A stretch of DNA of 48,468 bases, from the NCBI GenBank assembly GCA_001983455.1, contig LJDB01000105.1, forward strand, positions 1-48,468. The letters run 5' to 3'. Shown in pieces: positions 8,463 through 17,740 of this stretch. The number at the start of each line of letters is the position of its first letter. The stretch's first letter is position 1. A model generated the notes under the pieces. The model was given only the letters and a program-made list of their open reading frames with translations, was not told where the DNA came from and made no database searches. Source of the DNA: Candidatus Epulonipiscium fishelsonii. GTDB taxonomy: Bacteria; Bacillota; Clostridia; Lachnospirales; Cellulosilyticaceae. The position numbers and the translations under genes are program-made.

Positions 8463-8846
8463 ATGAACATTTTGCAAATTGTAAGTTTTGCAGCCATAGG
8501 AGTAGTAATAATTAAGTTTTTAGCTGAGATTGGAAGTAATACACAAATGTATGTAAGGATTATAGTTGGACTTACTCTTTTTTCAGTAGCCTGTAGTCAA
8601 TTGGATGTAGTTTTTCAGATTATACAACAATTGGCAAATAAAATAAATATGGAAGGAACTTATCTAACAATTATTTTAAAAATTATAGGTATAGCCTATA
8701 TATCAGAGTTTGGATATCAATTATGTAAAGATGCTGGTGAAGAAGGAATTGGGGGCAAGGTTCAATTTGCTGCAAAAGTTATGATATTTGTTGTCGCTGC
8801 TCCAGTTATTTTAGCATTAATCGATTTAATAACTCAATTAATATAA
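8463..8846 (+). CDS. spoIIIAD: Stage III sporulation protein AD
   Basis: This 127-residue membrane protein has at least three hydrophobic helices and the conserved YISEFGYQLCKDAGE-like segment. It is paralogous to SpoIIIAC in the same complex. The RBS GGGGGAGG precedes the ATG and the gap to spoIIIAC is 15 bases. Confidence 0.93.
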   Translation: MNILQIVSFAAIGVVIIKFLAEIGSNTQMYVRIIVGLTLFSVACSQLDVVFQIIQQLANKINMEGTYLTIILKIIGIAYISEFGYQLCKDAGEEGIGGKVQFAAKVMIFVVAAPVILALIDLITQLI

Positions 8847-8856
8847 GAGGTGATTT

Positions 8857-10014
8857 ATGCAGAAAAAAATTATACTAATGGTAATAATATTTTTGTCTTG
8901 TATAAACACTGTGACTTATGCAGCTGGGATTAATACAGATGAAATTATTAAAACTCAACTTGAAGTATTTAATTGGGAAGAAATACAAAAACTTGAAAAT
9001 AATTTAAAACAAGAAGTTACGGCTTTGAAAGATTTTAATCTTGAAGAAGAAGTATTATTAGTAGTGTCTGGAAAAAAAGAATTTTCTATTAATACAATTG
9101 TTGATGCAACTATAGAAATGTTTATTGGTGAAATTGACACGTATATAGGTATGTTAGCAAGGTTTGTTTTAATTATAGTTTTGTGTAATGTGTTAAGCAA
9201 CTTGAGTTCAGCATTTGAGTCAAAAAATACAACCAAAGTAGCATTCTTTGTATGTTATATAGTTATTTTATATAGTGTTGCACAAGGCTTGGTTGTAATG
9301 GTTGAGCTGGCTCAAAGTACTATTGGAAATTTGCTTAATATTATGTATGTAATACTGCCAACGCTATTAACATTTATGGCAACATCAGGATATGTCGCAA
9401 CGTCGGCAGCACTTTCTCCAGTCATAATTGGAGGAATAACATTTATAAGCTTTGTAATACAAAAGTTTATGTTAAGTAGTGTAGTGGGAGTTATTTTACT
9501 ACAAATTATAAGTAGTATGAGTGAAGAATTTAAAATAGATAATTTAGTTGCGTTATTTTATAAAATATGCAAATGGATATTGCGGAGTACTTTCTTTTTA
9601 AGTATAGGTATAATGGGAATTTACAGAATGTCAATGCCATATGCAGATGTAACAATGAAACGTGTTGGGATTACTTTAACAACAAAATTTATTCCAATTT
9701 TAGGAGATGCAGTCGGTGGTGCAATTGATTTAATAATTCAATGTGCTGGAATGATAAAAAGTGCCTTTGGAATTGGAGTAATCATATGGATAATAGTATT
9801 AATTACTATGCCGTTTATTAAAATGCTTGTATATATAATCTTATATAATTTTGCAGCAGCACTAGTGGAACCTTTAGGAGACAAAAAAATGGCAAAGATT
9901 GCTTTAAATATTGCCAATGGATGTGAATTTATAATGAGTTGTGTCGGAGTTGTAGCGATTTTATGTATATCTGCACTGATCATTTGCATGAGTATTGGGT
10001 CAAGCTTGCTGTAG
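8857..10014 (+). CDS. spoIIIAE: Stage III sporulation protein AE
   Basis: This 385-residue polytopic protein begins with a signal-like segment (ILMVIIFLSCINTVTYA) and has multiple membrane helices from about residue 100, including LPTLLTFMATSGYVATSAA and the VGGAIDLIIQCAGMIKSAFG region typical of SpoIIIAE. It is probably the large membrane subunit of the feeding channel. The RBS GAGGTGATTT lies just after the spoIIIAD stop. Confidence 0.93.
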   Translation: MQKKIILMVIIFLSCINTVTYAAGINTDEIIKTQLEVFNWEEIQKLENNLKQEVTALKDFNLEEEVLLVVSGKKEFSINTIVDATIEMFIGEIDTYIGMLARFVLIIVLCNVLSNLSSAFESKNTTKVAFFVCYIVILYSVAQGLVVMVELAQSTIGNLLNIMYVILPTLLTFMATSGYVATSAALSPVIIGGITFISFVIQKFMLSSVVGVILLQIISSMSEEFKIDNLVALFYKICKWILRSTFFLSIGIMGIYRMSMPYADVTMKRVGITLTTKFIPILGDAVGGAIDLIIQCAGMIKSAFGIGVIIWIIVLITMPFIKMLVYIILYNFAAALVEPLGDKKMAKIALNIANGCEFIMSCVGVVAILCISALIICMSIGSSLL

Positions 10015-10023
10015 GAGGTAACT

Positions 10024-10599
10024 ATGAGAGACTATATGGAGATTTTGATATGGACAATGTTGTTGATCGTTATAATAGAGATGATTTTTCCAACTTCACA
10101 TTTACAAAAATATATAAAGTTAATTTTGGGATTTATATTGATTTATACTATATTATCCCCTATTATAAAAGGGGGACTATTTAAGGAAGGAACCTATGAT
10201 AAATATGTCAAAAATTATCAAGATCAAATAAATTTAGTAACTGAAGAAGGGAGAAGTATGAAAGAATATGAAATGGAACTACTAGAAATTTATTCTACTC
10301 AAGAAAAAGATAAAATTTCTGGAGCTATAAAGAAACTCGACATGGAAGTTGTTTCATTGGATGTTGACACTTCTCTTGAAGGATATACTCCAGATATAAT
10401 TGGGATAAATCTTGTTGTGCGGCAAAAAAAAGAAGATGTCGGTAAAATAATTATCCCACGAATTAAAATTGGAAATAAAGATGATATTAACAAAACAAGT
10501 GCCAAAATAGAAAACGATATAAAAAATTTATTAAGTGACTTCTATAATTGGGACAAAGTTAATATACATATTATAGTACAAGATATCGAAAGGGGCTAA
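10024..10599 (+). CDS. spoIIIAF: Stage III sporulation protein AF
   Basis: Two N-terminal membrane helices (MLLIVIIEMIFPT; LILGFILIYTILSPII) are followed by a soluble ring-building-type domain with SLDVDTSL and VNIHIIVQD, matching SpoIIIAF in order and length (191 residues). The RBS GGAGGTAACT follows spoIIIAE directly. Confidence 0.9.
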   Translation: MRDYMEILIWTMLLIVIIEMIFPTSHLQKYIKLILGFILIYTILSPIIKGGLFKEGTYDKYVKNYQDQINLVTEEGRSMKEYEMELLEIYSTQEKDKISGAIKKLDMEVVSLDVDTSLEGYTPDIIGINLVVRQKKEDVGKIIIPRIKIGNKDDINKTSAKIENDIKNLLSDFYNWDKVNIHIIVQDIERG

Positions 10600-10602
10600 G
10601 CA

Positions 10603-11247
10603 ATGTCAGTGAAAGATAATGTAGGAAATGGTGGAAGTGCAAGAAGTCAAGTTAATCCAGATAAAAAATCATTTTTTGGAAATTTTGATTATAGTAAGAA
10701 TGGAGCTCTATTGTTAAGTTTGCTTATTGTTGGGGTTTTACTAACTTTTGTACCAGAACAAGACGATATAAATGATGCAATTGAAGTATTTCAACCTCAT
10801 CAAGAGAATTCGATAGAGACAATATCAATATCAAAGAAAGAAGTTAGTGAAAACGGATATAATAATGAGCTTGAAACAAAGCTTGAAGATATCCTTCAAA
10901 AAATTGCTGGAGTTGGTAGTGTAGATGTAATGATAACTCTTAGTGGAAGTCAAGAAAAAATACTTGCAGAAGAAATTGACGAAACAATAAAAAGTACTAA
11001 TGAAACAGATGACGCAGGAGGAAATCGTGTTGTTCAAGAAGAAAATTATGCAAACACTATAATTAGAGCAGATGACAATATGCCTTATATAATTAGAGAA
11101 GACATGCCTGCTGTTAGTGGAGCATTAATTATTGCTGAAGGTGCAGATAATGTAGCTATCAAAAATGCTATTATCCAATCTGTTTCAGTATTGCTGGATA
11201 TTCCTGTACATAAAGTGTCAGTTTTTAAGATGGGTTCAGCTAACTAA
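10603..11247 (+). CDS. spoIIIAG: Stage III sporulation protein AG
   Basis: This 214-residue protein has one membrane segment (GALLLSLLIVGVLLTFV, about 35-51) and a soluble YscJ/FliF-like ring domain (KLEDILQKIAGVGSVDVMITL, with a gap-like acidic insert, then VSGALIIAEGADN). SpoIIIAG forms the large ring in the intermembrane space. It starts 3 bases after the spoIIIAF stop. Confidence 0.93.
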   Translation: MSVKDNVGNGGSARSQVNPDKKSFFGNFDYSKNGALLLSLLIVGVLLTFVPEQDDINDAIEVFQPHQENSIETISISKKEVSENGYNNELETKLEDILQKIAGVGSVDVMITLSGSQEKILAEEIDETIKSTNETDDAGGNRVVQEENYANTIIRADDNMPYIIREDMPAVSGALIIAEGADNVAIKNAIIQSVSVLLDIPVHKVSVFKMGSAN

Positions 11248-11303
11248 ATTGATTTATAATAATTAGGAAATTTTCTTAATATAAATAAGGGGGACAAAAT
11301 AGG

Positions 11304-11987
11304 ATGTATAAATTTAAAAGAAACCAAGTTATAATTATGGTTTTAGTTTTTATGATTGCCATAGCAGCGTATTTGCAATTTAGCACAAATCCAGAAGATA
11401 TGTATGCATTTAATCAAATTAATAATACTCAAGACGGTGTAGTAAGTGAATTGGTTGATACAAGCTTTCTTACAACTTTAGAAACTTTACCACCAGATGG
11501 AGATATCTCTGGGATTGAACTGAAAGAAGGAACTTTACTTGAGCCTGATGTTGTTATTACAAAAGGTTCTGGCGAAGAAACAGTTCAAACAAATTCATCT
11601 TCTGTTATGGAAATAAGTTATTTTGCTGAAGATAAAATGTTAAGAGAACAAGAAAGATCATCTCAAATTGAAAGTCTTACAGAATTTATGCAAAGTGATG
11701 CAATTGATGCTGAAAGTAAAGCAAAAGCAGGCGAAAGTCTTCTTCAAATTCAAGATAGAATTGAAAAAGAAAACGGAACAGAATCTCTTTTACGTGCAAA
11801 AGGATTTGATGAAGTTTTTGTTCGTATAGATGACAATACTGTAAATGTTATTGTAAATAGAGCAGAATTAACAGACGAAGAAATTGCACAAATTGAACAA
11901 ATTGTTCAAAGTAAAACAAACTACAAACTTGGACAAATTAAAATTCATTTAAATAAAACTACTTCTGATCCAGAAGTAACAAATTAA
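11304..11987 (+). CDS. spoIIIAH: Stage III sporulation protein AH
   Basis: This 227-residue protein begins with the typical FKRNQVIIMVLVFMIAIAAY anchor, then an acidic linker, a coiled-coil stretch (about 110-150), and a YscJ-like domain ending in VIVNRAELTDEEIAQIEQIV. It would bind SpoIIQ across the intermembrane space. The gap to spoIIIAG is 56 bases, but AAGGGGG precedes the ATG and no terminator intervenes, so it is probably the last gene of the operon. Confidence 0.93.
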   Translation: MYKFKRNQVIIMVLVFMIAIAAYLQFSTNPEDMYAFNQINNTQDGVVSELVDTSFLTTLETLPPDGDISGIELKEGTLLEPDVVITKGSGEETVQTNSSSVMEISYFAEDKMLREQERSSQIESLTEFMQSDAIDAESKAKAGESLLQIQDRIEKENGTESLLRAKGFDEVFVRIDDNTVNVIVNRAELTDEEIAQIEQIVQSKTNYKLGQIKIHLNKTTSDPEVTN

Positions 11988-11991
11988 TATT

Positions 11992-12030
11992 AAAAAAAAA
12001 GATAGCTGTAGATGTGGCTATCTTTTTTTT
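11992..12030 (+). terminator. Terminator of the spoIIIA operon
   Basis: An A9 run plus GATAGC pairs with GCTATC plus a T8 run around a 10-base loop. It begins 4 bases after the spoIIIAH stop and reads as a strong intrinsic terminator. Confidence 0.9.
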
Positions 12031-12092
12031 TGCTTAAATTATTATAAGGCTTTTTTCTGATGTATTTAATAGATTCTAAAAACGTATACTTC

Positions 12093-12138
12093 TTGTAATT
12101 AAATTACATGTAATTTATAATAATATATATAAATTACA
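12093..12138 (+). promoter_or_regulatory. Sigma-A promoter overlaid by interlocking palindromic operators
   Basis: The -35 TTGTAA (12093-12098), a 17-base spacer and -10 TATAAT (12116-12121) form a good promoter. It is covered by three overlapping inverted repeats that share half-sites: TGTAATT-A-AATTACA (12094-12108), AAATTACATGTAATTT (12101-12116), and TGTAATTTATA/TATAAATTACA (12109-12119 with 12128-12138). This looks like a multi-site operator that would block the promoter. The regulator is not identified. Confidence 0.65.
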
Positions 12139-12212
12139 ATATTGAAGTGTAGGAGTAAACATTTTATATTACATAATTTATGTCACTTTTTATTAGGAGG
12201 AGGATTTTAATA

Positions 12213-13223
12213 ATGAAGAAAAAGTTAATTACAGGGTTATTATTATTTACAATTGCAGGAACAGTTATAGGATGTGGAAGTGGTGCTGAAGGTGAGGGTG
12301 GCACTTCTGAAAGTATCGCAACTAAAAAAACAAAAGAAAATGCAGCTATTAATAAGGAAGAAACTGGTATTGGACAGATCGCAATTATAACTCCAGTGGC
12401 AGCACATGGATGGTTGGCAGGTGTAACTTACTATGCTGAGCAACGAGCACAAGAACTAGGACTTGACTATAAAACATATCAATCAGCAAATGTTAATGAA
12501 CAAGCAAATGATATTCAAGATGCAATTGCAGCAGGAAGCAGTGCTATAGTTATGTTTCCACAAAATGATGAAGTGTCCATTGCAACACAAGCAATTATAG
12601 ATGAAGGAATTCCGTTAATTGTATTTGACAGAAAAATTGATGCAGATTATGATGCCTTTATTGCTGGGAATAATGGAGATATGGGTATTCAAAGTGCAAA
12701 AGTTATTGGTGAAGCATTGGATGGTGATGGAATTGTAGCTGTTCAAAACGTACCAAGCGTTGGTTCTGTTAGTACTGAACGTGTGAATGGTTTTAAAAAT
12801 GTTATGTCAAGTGAATATCCAGACATTACTCTTGTCGACTTTACTACTGAAGGGTTTGCAAAAGAACAAGGGCTTAGTGCAGCAGCAGATTTACTTACTG
12901 CAAATCCTGAACTAGATGCAATTTATTCCTTAGACGATGAATCTTCAATGGGATTTGTTCAAGCTATTAATGAGGCTGGAAGAACGGATGTAAAAATTAT
13001 TTCTGGTGGTGGTGGAAGTCAAGACTACTTTGAAATGATTGGAGAAAATGGAGATATTGACTTATTTACTGCAACATATAGTCCAATGATGATGAAAGAT
13101 GCGGTTGATTTAGCGGTAGCTATACTAACTGATAAGGAAGTTGAAAGAGATAATATTCTTCCAACAATCATAGTGGATGAAACTAATTATCAAGAATATT
13201 TGGATGAAAATTCTCCATATTAA
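12213..13223 (+). CDS. Orphan sugar-type substrate-binding lipoprotein (peripla_BP_4/RbsB-like)
   Basis: The start is ATG 12213 behind AGGAGGAGG. A lipoprotein signal (LLLFTIAGTVIGCG, lipobox VIGC) precedes a type I periplasmic-binding fold: ITPVAAHGWLAGVTYYAEQ, DIQDAIAAGSSAIVMFPQN, PLIVFDRKI, AVQNVPSVGS and VNGFKNV. Such proteins deliver sugars or similar ligands to ABC importers or chemoreceptors. No permease or ATPase gene adjoins, so it either works with a transporter encoded elsewhere or acts as a sensor. It has its own operator-covered promoter. The ligand cannot be inferred. Confidence 0.85.
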   Translation: MKKKLITGLLLFTIAGTVIGCGSGAEGEGGTSESIATKKTKENAAINKEETGIGQIAIITPVAAHGWLAGVTYYAEQRAQELGLDYKTYQSANVNEQANDIQDAIAAGSSAIVMFPQNDEVSIATQAIIDEGIPLIVFDRKIDADYDAFIAGNNGDMGIQSAKVIGEALDGDGIVAVQNVPSVGSVSTERVNGFKNVMSSEYPDITLVDFTTEGFAKEQGLSAAADLLTANPELDAIYSLDDESSMGFVQAINEAGRTDVKIISGGGGSQDYFEMIGENGDIDLFTATYSPMMMKDAVDLAVAILTDKEVERDNILPTIIVDETNYQEYLDENSPY

Positions 13224-13234
13224 AATAGATCTCT

Positions 13235-13252
13235 CTGGCACTGGCGTGCCAG
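13235..13252. terminator. Hairpin between convergent genes
   Basis: CTGGCAC-TGGC-GTGCCAG lies between the binding-protein gene (plus) and cyuA (minus). Weaker pairing extends outward. T tracts are poor on both sides, so termination is probable but not certain. Confidence 0.6.
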
Positions 13253-13260
13253 GGGAAGAT

Positions 13261-14535
13261 TTAATTTCCTAGCATTATGTCTAAAATTTCATGGTCTGTT
13301 TTATGCATTCCGTCTTTGCCCAATCTACCGACTGCTGCAATAGTATCTTCAATAGTTCCTTTCAATATACCTGTATATGCACAATAACATTGTCCAGCCA
13401 TAGCAAGCTTGTGTCCCATTAAAGCTCCGTCCAAACTAGAAGCTATTTTAGCAGCACATGATGCTTTTGCTCCATCACATACAATTCCTGATATATTAGC
13501 TAGTGTATTGGTAATAGTCATGTTGATTTTTTCAACTTCACCTCCACAGAGATATGTAATGGCAGCTCCACTAGCACAAGCAGCATTAACAGCTCCACAA
13601 AAAGCTGATAATCGACCAATTAAGCTCCTTTGATGAATAGTCATCAAATTGGCAAAAACTAGTGCTCGATACAATTGTTCTTCACAAATGTTATATTCTT
13701 TAGCATAAATTATTATAGGCACAGAAGTAGTCATCCCTTGATTTCCACTACCTGAATTTGTTATTACAGGTAATGCACTGCCTGACATTCTGGCCTCTGA
13801 TGCAGCAGCAGTATATGCTTTCATTTTTGTGTTAATACATGTATCTCCTTCTAATAAAACTTTACCTATTCCCAAACCATAGTTTCCTGTTAAACCTTCT
13901 TCTACCATTTGGAGATTATACTCAATTTGTGTTTTTATAAGTTCCTTTATATCATCGATGTTTACTGTGTTTGCAAATTTAAAAATATCTTTAACGTTTA
14001 ATGTTGTTCTATCACATAACACTCCTAGATATTTATCATTACTTTCTTTGGTTTCAAATAAAATTTCGTCATTTTTTATTATTTTGACTACATTTGTGTG
14101 AGTATCTCTAATTTCAACTGAAGCAAATTGGTTGTCTAGATATCCTTCAACCACAAGATGTAAGCAAACGATAGTATCAAGTAGTTCTACTTTGCAGTAA
14201 TTACTATTTAAAAGTTTCGTTGCTATTTCTATGTCTGACTTACTTACTTCGCTTATAACTTCAAGTTCTTTTTCACTGTTTCCTGCTACAATACCCATTA
14301 TGGCACTTGCTTCAATACCTACTAAATTCCCAGAGTTTGGCACAGTTACACATAGTGCGTTCTTGATTATATTTCTACTACAATTTACCACTACTTTGTT
14401 TGGTTGAGCTCCTAAAATTTCTTTCATTTTTGCAGCTGCATATGCTATTGCAATTGGTTCTGTGCAACCCATAGCAGGAACTAGTTCTTCCTCAAGAATA
14501 TTTACGTAGTTTTGGTAAACAGCTTCATTTATCAT
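13261..14535 (-). CDS. cyuA: L-cysteine desulfidase family protein (UPF0597, CyuA/YhaM)
   Basis: This 424-residue protein has the UPF0597 signature VPAMGCTEPIAIAYAAAK near the N-terminus and the cysteine-bearing segments CGAVNAACASG and CDGAKASCAAKIA near the C-terminus, consistent with an iron-sulfur lyase. The family degrades L-cysteine to pyruvate, ammonia and sulfide. It is monocistronic here: the next minus-strand gene (recN) is 225 bases upstream, and that gap shows nothing recognisable. The symbol is by family; substrate is inferred. Confidence 0.8.
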   Translation of the reverse strand: MINEAVYQNYVNILEEELVPAMGCTEPIAIAYAAAKMKEILGAQPNKVVVNCSRNIIKNALCVTVPNSGNLVGIEASAIMGIVAGNSEKELEVISEVSKSDIEIATKLLNSNYCKVELLDTIVCLHLVVEGYLDNQFASVEIRDTHTNVVKIIKNDEILFETKESNDKYLGVLCDRTTLNVKDIFKFANTVNIDDIKELIKTQIEYNLQMVEEGLTGNYGLGIGKVLLEGDTCINTKMKAYTAAASEARMSGSALPVITNSGSGNQGMTTSVPIIIYAKEYNICEEQLYRALVFANLMTIHQRSLIGRLSAFCGAVNAACASGAAITYLCGGEVEKINMTITNTLANISGIVCDGAKASCAAKIASSLDGALMGHKLAMAGQCYCAYTGILKGTIEDTIAAVGRLGKDGMHKTDHEILDIMLGN

Positions 14536-14760
14536 TTATTTTATCCCCCAGTATTGCGATTATATTTATATTATAATTATATCCTATAAAACTTTAAAAT
14601 GCAAATCCAATTTTGTGCAATTAATAAAATCATAAATATATTGTTGCTTTTTTGACATTATAATTAGTTATGACATTTGCTTCTTTATGTGTAATTTTTT
14701 GTGGTAAATTAACTGTACAACATTTTGAAGCTTATGTCATTTTCTAACTATAAAAGTTGT

Positions 14761-16419
14761 TTATATATTCTTCTTAAATTTATCTGCTAATAATTTAATT
14801 TCCTTAGCACTTTCCTTAGTAGAATTTGTAATAATACCACCCATAAGACGACAAAGCTCATTTATAATTTGATTTTCAACAAGTTCTATCAATGAAGTTT
14901 TAGTATGTTCTTCCACTACATTTTTTTCAATAAGATAGTTTTTGTCTCCCATAGCACAAATTTGAGGAAGGTGCGTAATACAAATAACTTGAGTGTTTCT
15001 TGAAATAAGGGCCAATTTTTCTGCTACTTTTTGGGCAGTAACTCCACTTATACCTGTGTCAATCTCATCAAAAATCACTGTACCAATGGAGTCTTCCAAC
15101 ACAAATATAGTCTTAATTGCAAGCATTACACGAGATATTTCTCCACCAGAAGCAATTTTTGCAAGTGGAGCAACATCTGTGCCTAAATTTGTACAAATCA
15201 TAAACTCAATATCATCTTTACCATTCTTGTTAAAACTAGAGATTTCTTTTATACTTACCCTAAACTTTGCATGAGGCATTTGTAAATCACGAAGATGTTT
15301 CTCAATTTGAATTTCGATTTGACCTACTATTTCTTTCCTTTTTTTGCTAAGTTGTTGAGCTAACTCCAAAAGCTGATTTTCTAAAATCTGTTTTTGGTTA
15401 TTAAGATCTTGTTGATTTTCTTCAGCATTCATAATTTCATCTAGTTGTAAAATTGCATTATTTTTAAATTGTAGTATTTCTTCAATGGAATTACCATACT
15501 TTTGTTTCATTCTATAGATAACATCCAGCCTATTTTGTACATCCTGCAACAATTGTGGAGAATATTCAATACTATCAATATATCTTCTTATTTCAAATGT
15601 AACATCTTGAAGCTGAGCTTCAATTGAGTTAAGTTGAGAAAAAAATTCTTTTAGCTGGGTGTTAATATGGCTTATATCCCTAATGTTTTGAATAGCACTA
15701 CCAACAACATCTTCTCCCAGAAATTCATATGCTTTTTGGCATTGCATAAGTATTTTTTCAGCGTGAGAAAGTGTTGTATATTGTTCATTTAACATGCTTT
15801 CTTCATCTTTTTGAAAATTATGCTGTTCAATCTCCTCAATTTGAAAATTCAACATATCTTTTAATTGAAGTTTCTTTCTCTCATCTATTTCAATGTTTTC
15901 CATTTCCTTTGTGACTTGGTGCCACTTTTGATATGTTTGTTGATATTCTTGTTTTAAATTTTTAAGTTCAACATCTCCAAAATTGTCCAACATTATTAGA
16001 TGCTTACTTGGGTCTAACAAAGATTGCGGTTCATGCTGACCGTATATATCTATAAGGAGGCTTGCTAGTTGTTTTACTTGTGCTCTATTTGAAATTATAT
16101 TATTAATTTTATAAACAGTTCTTCCAGAAATATATAGTGTTCTTTCAAGTATGATTTCATTATTACTATAAGGGATACCCAGCTCCTCAAGAAACCACAG
16201 TGCATTTTGGTCCGAAAACACTAGCTTAACATACGCAGATTGTTCGCCTTTTCTGATAATCTGCTTGGATGTTCTGTTTCCAATTGCAAATTGAATTGAA
16301 TCAATAAGCATAGACTTTCCAGCTCCTGTCTCACCACTAAAAATATTAAGGTGTCCATGTAAATTTAGATTAATTTCATCAATAAGAGCTATATTTTTCA
16401 CTTGTAAATACACTAACAT
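14761..16419 (-). CDS. recN: DNA repair protein RecN
   Basis: This 552-residue SMC-like ATPase for double-strand break repair has Walker A GETGAGKS near the N-terminus, a long coiled-coil centre (about 150-390), the signature IASGGEISRVMLAI and Walker B VIFDEIDTGIS. Length is normal for the family. It is last in the block dxs-tlyA-nadK-argR-recN. The usual clostridial downstream partners spoIVB and spo0A are not here. Confidence 0.95.
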   Translation of the reverse strand: MLVYLQVKNIALIDEINLNLHGHLNIFSGETGAGKSMLIDSIQFAIGNRTSKQIIRKGEQSAYVKLVFSDQNALWFLEELGIPYSNNEIILERTLYISGRTVYKINNIISNRAQVKQLASLLIDIYGQHEPQSLLDPSKHLIMLDNFGDVELKNLKQEYQQTYQKWHQVTKEMENIEIDERKKLQLKDMLNFQIEEIEQHNFQKDEESMLNEQYTTLSHAEKILMQCQKAYEFLGEDVVGSAIQNIRDISHINTQLKEFFSQLNSIEAQLQDVTFEIRRYIDSIEYSPQLLQDVQNRLDVIYRMKQKYGNSIEEILQFKNNAILQLDEIMNAEENQQDLNNQKQILENQLLELAQQLSKKRKEIVGQIEIQIEKHLRDLQMPHAKFRVSIKEISSFNKNGKDDIEFMICTNLGTDVAPLAKIASGGEISRVMLAIKTIFVLEDSIGTVIFDEIDTGISGVTAQKVAEKLALISRNTQVICITHLPQICAMGDKNYLIEKNVVEEHTKTSLIELVENQIINELCRLMGGIITNSTKESAKEIKLLADKFKKNI

Positions 16420-16432
16420 TTTGCAACTCCTT

Positions 16433-16891
16433 TTAAGAATTTAATACCTCTTCAAATTTTTTTGAAATTTTATCTGCTTGATAGTTTTCTCTTACAACAC
16501 AAAAAATTGTGTCATCTCCTGCAATTGTTCCTAAAATTTCATTATAGTTAAATGCATCAACTGCTGATGCAACAGCATTGCCCATTCCGCTTAAAGTTTT
16601 TATAACCAATATATTATTAGCAAAATCCATAGATAAATATCCCGTTTTAAATACTCTAATGACTTTATCTGAAAGTGGCGTTTCATAGTTATTTAGCGAA
16701 ATATATTTTTGTGTATTTGATTTTGTTGATACCTTAGTCAATTTAAGCTCTCTTATATCTCGTGAAATTGTTGCTTGAGTAACTTTAAATCCTTCATTTT
16801 CAAGATTTTCAACTAAACTTTCTTGGGTTTCAATTTCATACTTATCAATTAAATTTAAAATTGCTGTTTGACGTTTTTCTTTCATTCCCAC
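16433..16891 (-). CDS. argR: Arginine repressor ArgR
   Basis: This 152-residue protein has an N-terminal winged helix (VTQATISRDIRELKLTKV) and a C-terminal arginine-binding hexamerisation domain (LGTIAGDDTIFCV). It controls arginine metabolism genes. Its start overlaps the 3' end of nadK by 10 bases, so the two are co-translated. recN begins 13 bases downstream. Confidence 0.93.
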   Translation of the reverse strand: MGMKEKRQTAILNLIDKYEIETQESLVENLENEGFKVTQATISRDIRELKLTKVSTKSNTQKYISLNNYETPLSDKVIRVFKTGYLSMDFANNILVIKTLSGMGNAVASAVDAFNYNEILGTIAGDDTIFCVVRENYQADKISKKFEEVLNS

Positions 16892-17730
16892 AAGCTTACA
16901 CTCCTTTTTATGATTTTGTTTCTTAATACTTCAAAAAAGTGTTTTTCAGACAACTTTATAAGTTGAGTTTCATATTGTGAACAATCAATTGTTATATTAT
17001 GCATGTTTGATATTGCTATTTTGCTTTGGCCATCAATGTCTATAGTACCTTCTGTTTTGATTGATACTTCATCTTTATCTGTTAATACAATTGAACGTGA
17101 ATATAAAGTATGTGGACAAATTGGTGTTATAATAATATTTCTTGAATATGGAACAACAATTGGGCCGCCTGCAGAAAGGTTATATCCTGTTGAACCTGTT
17201 GGAGTTGATATAATAATTCCATCAGCAGTGTAAGAATCAACTTTATAATTATTTATTCTAATCTCAAATTCGATGATGCGGTTTGAACCTGCTCTATTTA
17301 TAGTAACATCATTTAGAGCATGAAATTGTTTAACAGTCCCATTTGGGCAAGTTATAGTTGCACGAACCATCATCCTTGTTTCTATATTTTGAGTTTTATC
17401 ATAAAATCTAGTTAAAAGTGTTTTTAATTCAGAACTTTCTATATCGGCTAAGAAGCCTAGTCTGCCAGAATTTATTCCGACTATAGGTAAATCATAGGTA
17501 AATATTTTTTGAACTATGTCAAGCATAGTCCCGTCTCCGCCAATTACAATAAGAAAGTCACTGTTTTTAAATATAAACTCCTCCGCTTTTCCAAGTTCAG
17601 GTTGGGATAATTTATCTGCAATATCTTGAATAATATAAATTTTAAAATTACTTTTTAATAGTCTTACCACTTCTTTAGTAACTTCTAATTTTGGGTCTCT
17701 TGTCAAATTTGGTATAATCCCTATATTCAT
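16882..17730 (-). CDS. nadK: NAD kinase
   Basis: This 282-residue enzyme phosphorylates NAD to NADP. The GGDGT motif (VIGGDGTML), NSGRLGFLAD and the GSTGYNLSAGGPIV segment are intact. Length is typical for Firmicutes. It lies 10 bases after tlyA in the same operon and overlaps argR. Confidence 0.95.
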   Translation of the reverse strand: MNIGIIPNLTRDPKLEVTKEVVRLLKSNFKIYIIQDIADKLSQPELGKAEEFIFKNSDFLIVIGGDGTMLDIVQKIFTYDLPIVGINSGRLGFLADIESSELKTLLTRFYDKTQNIETRMMVRATITCPNGTVKQFHALNDVTINRAGSNRIIEFEIRINNYKVDSYTADGIIISTPTGSTGYNLSAGGPIVVPYSRNIIITPICPHTLYSRSIVLTDKDEVSIKTEGTIDIDGQSKIAISNMHNITIDCSQYETQLIKLSEKHFFEVLRNKIIKRSVSLWE

Positions 17731-17740
17731 AAAATTCCTC

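Noticed and set aside
9939..10184. 81-codon frame at the spoIIIAE/spoIIIAF junction
   Set aside because: It overlaps both spoIIIAE and spoIIIAF, which are clearly assigned.
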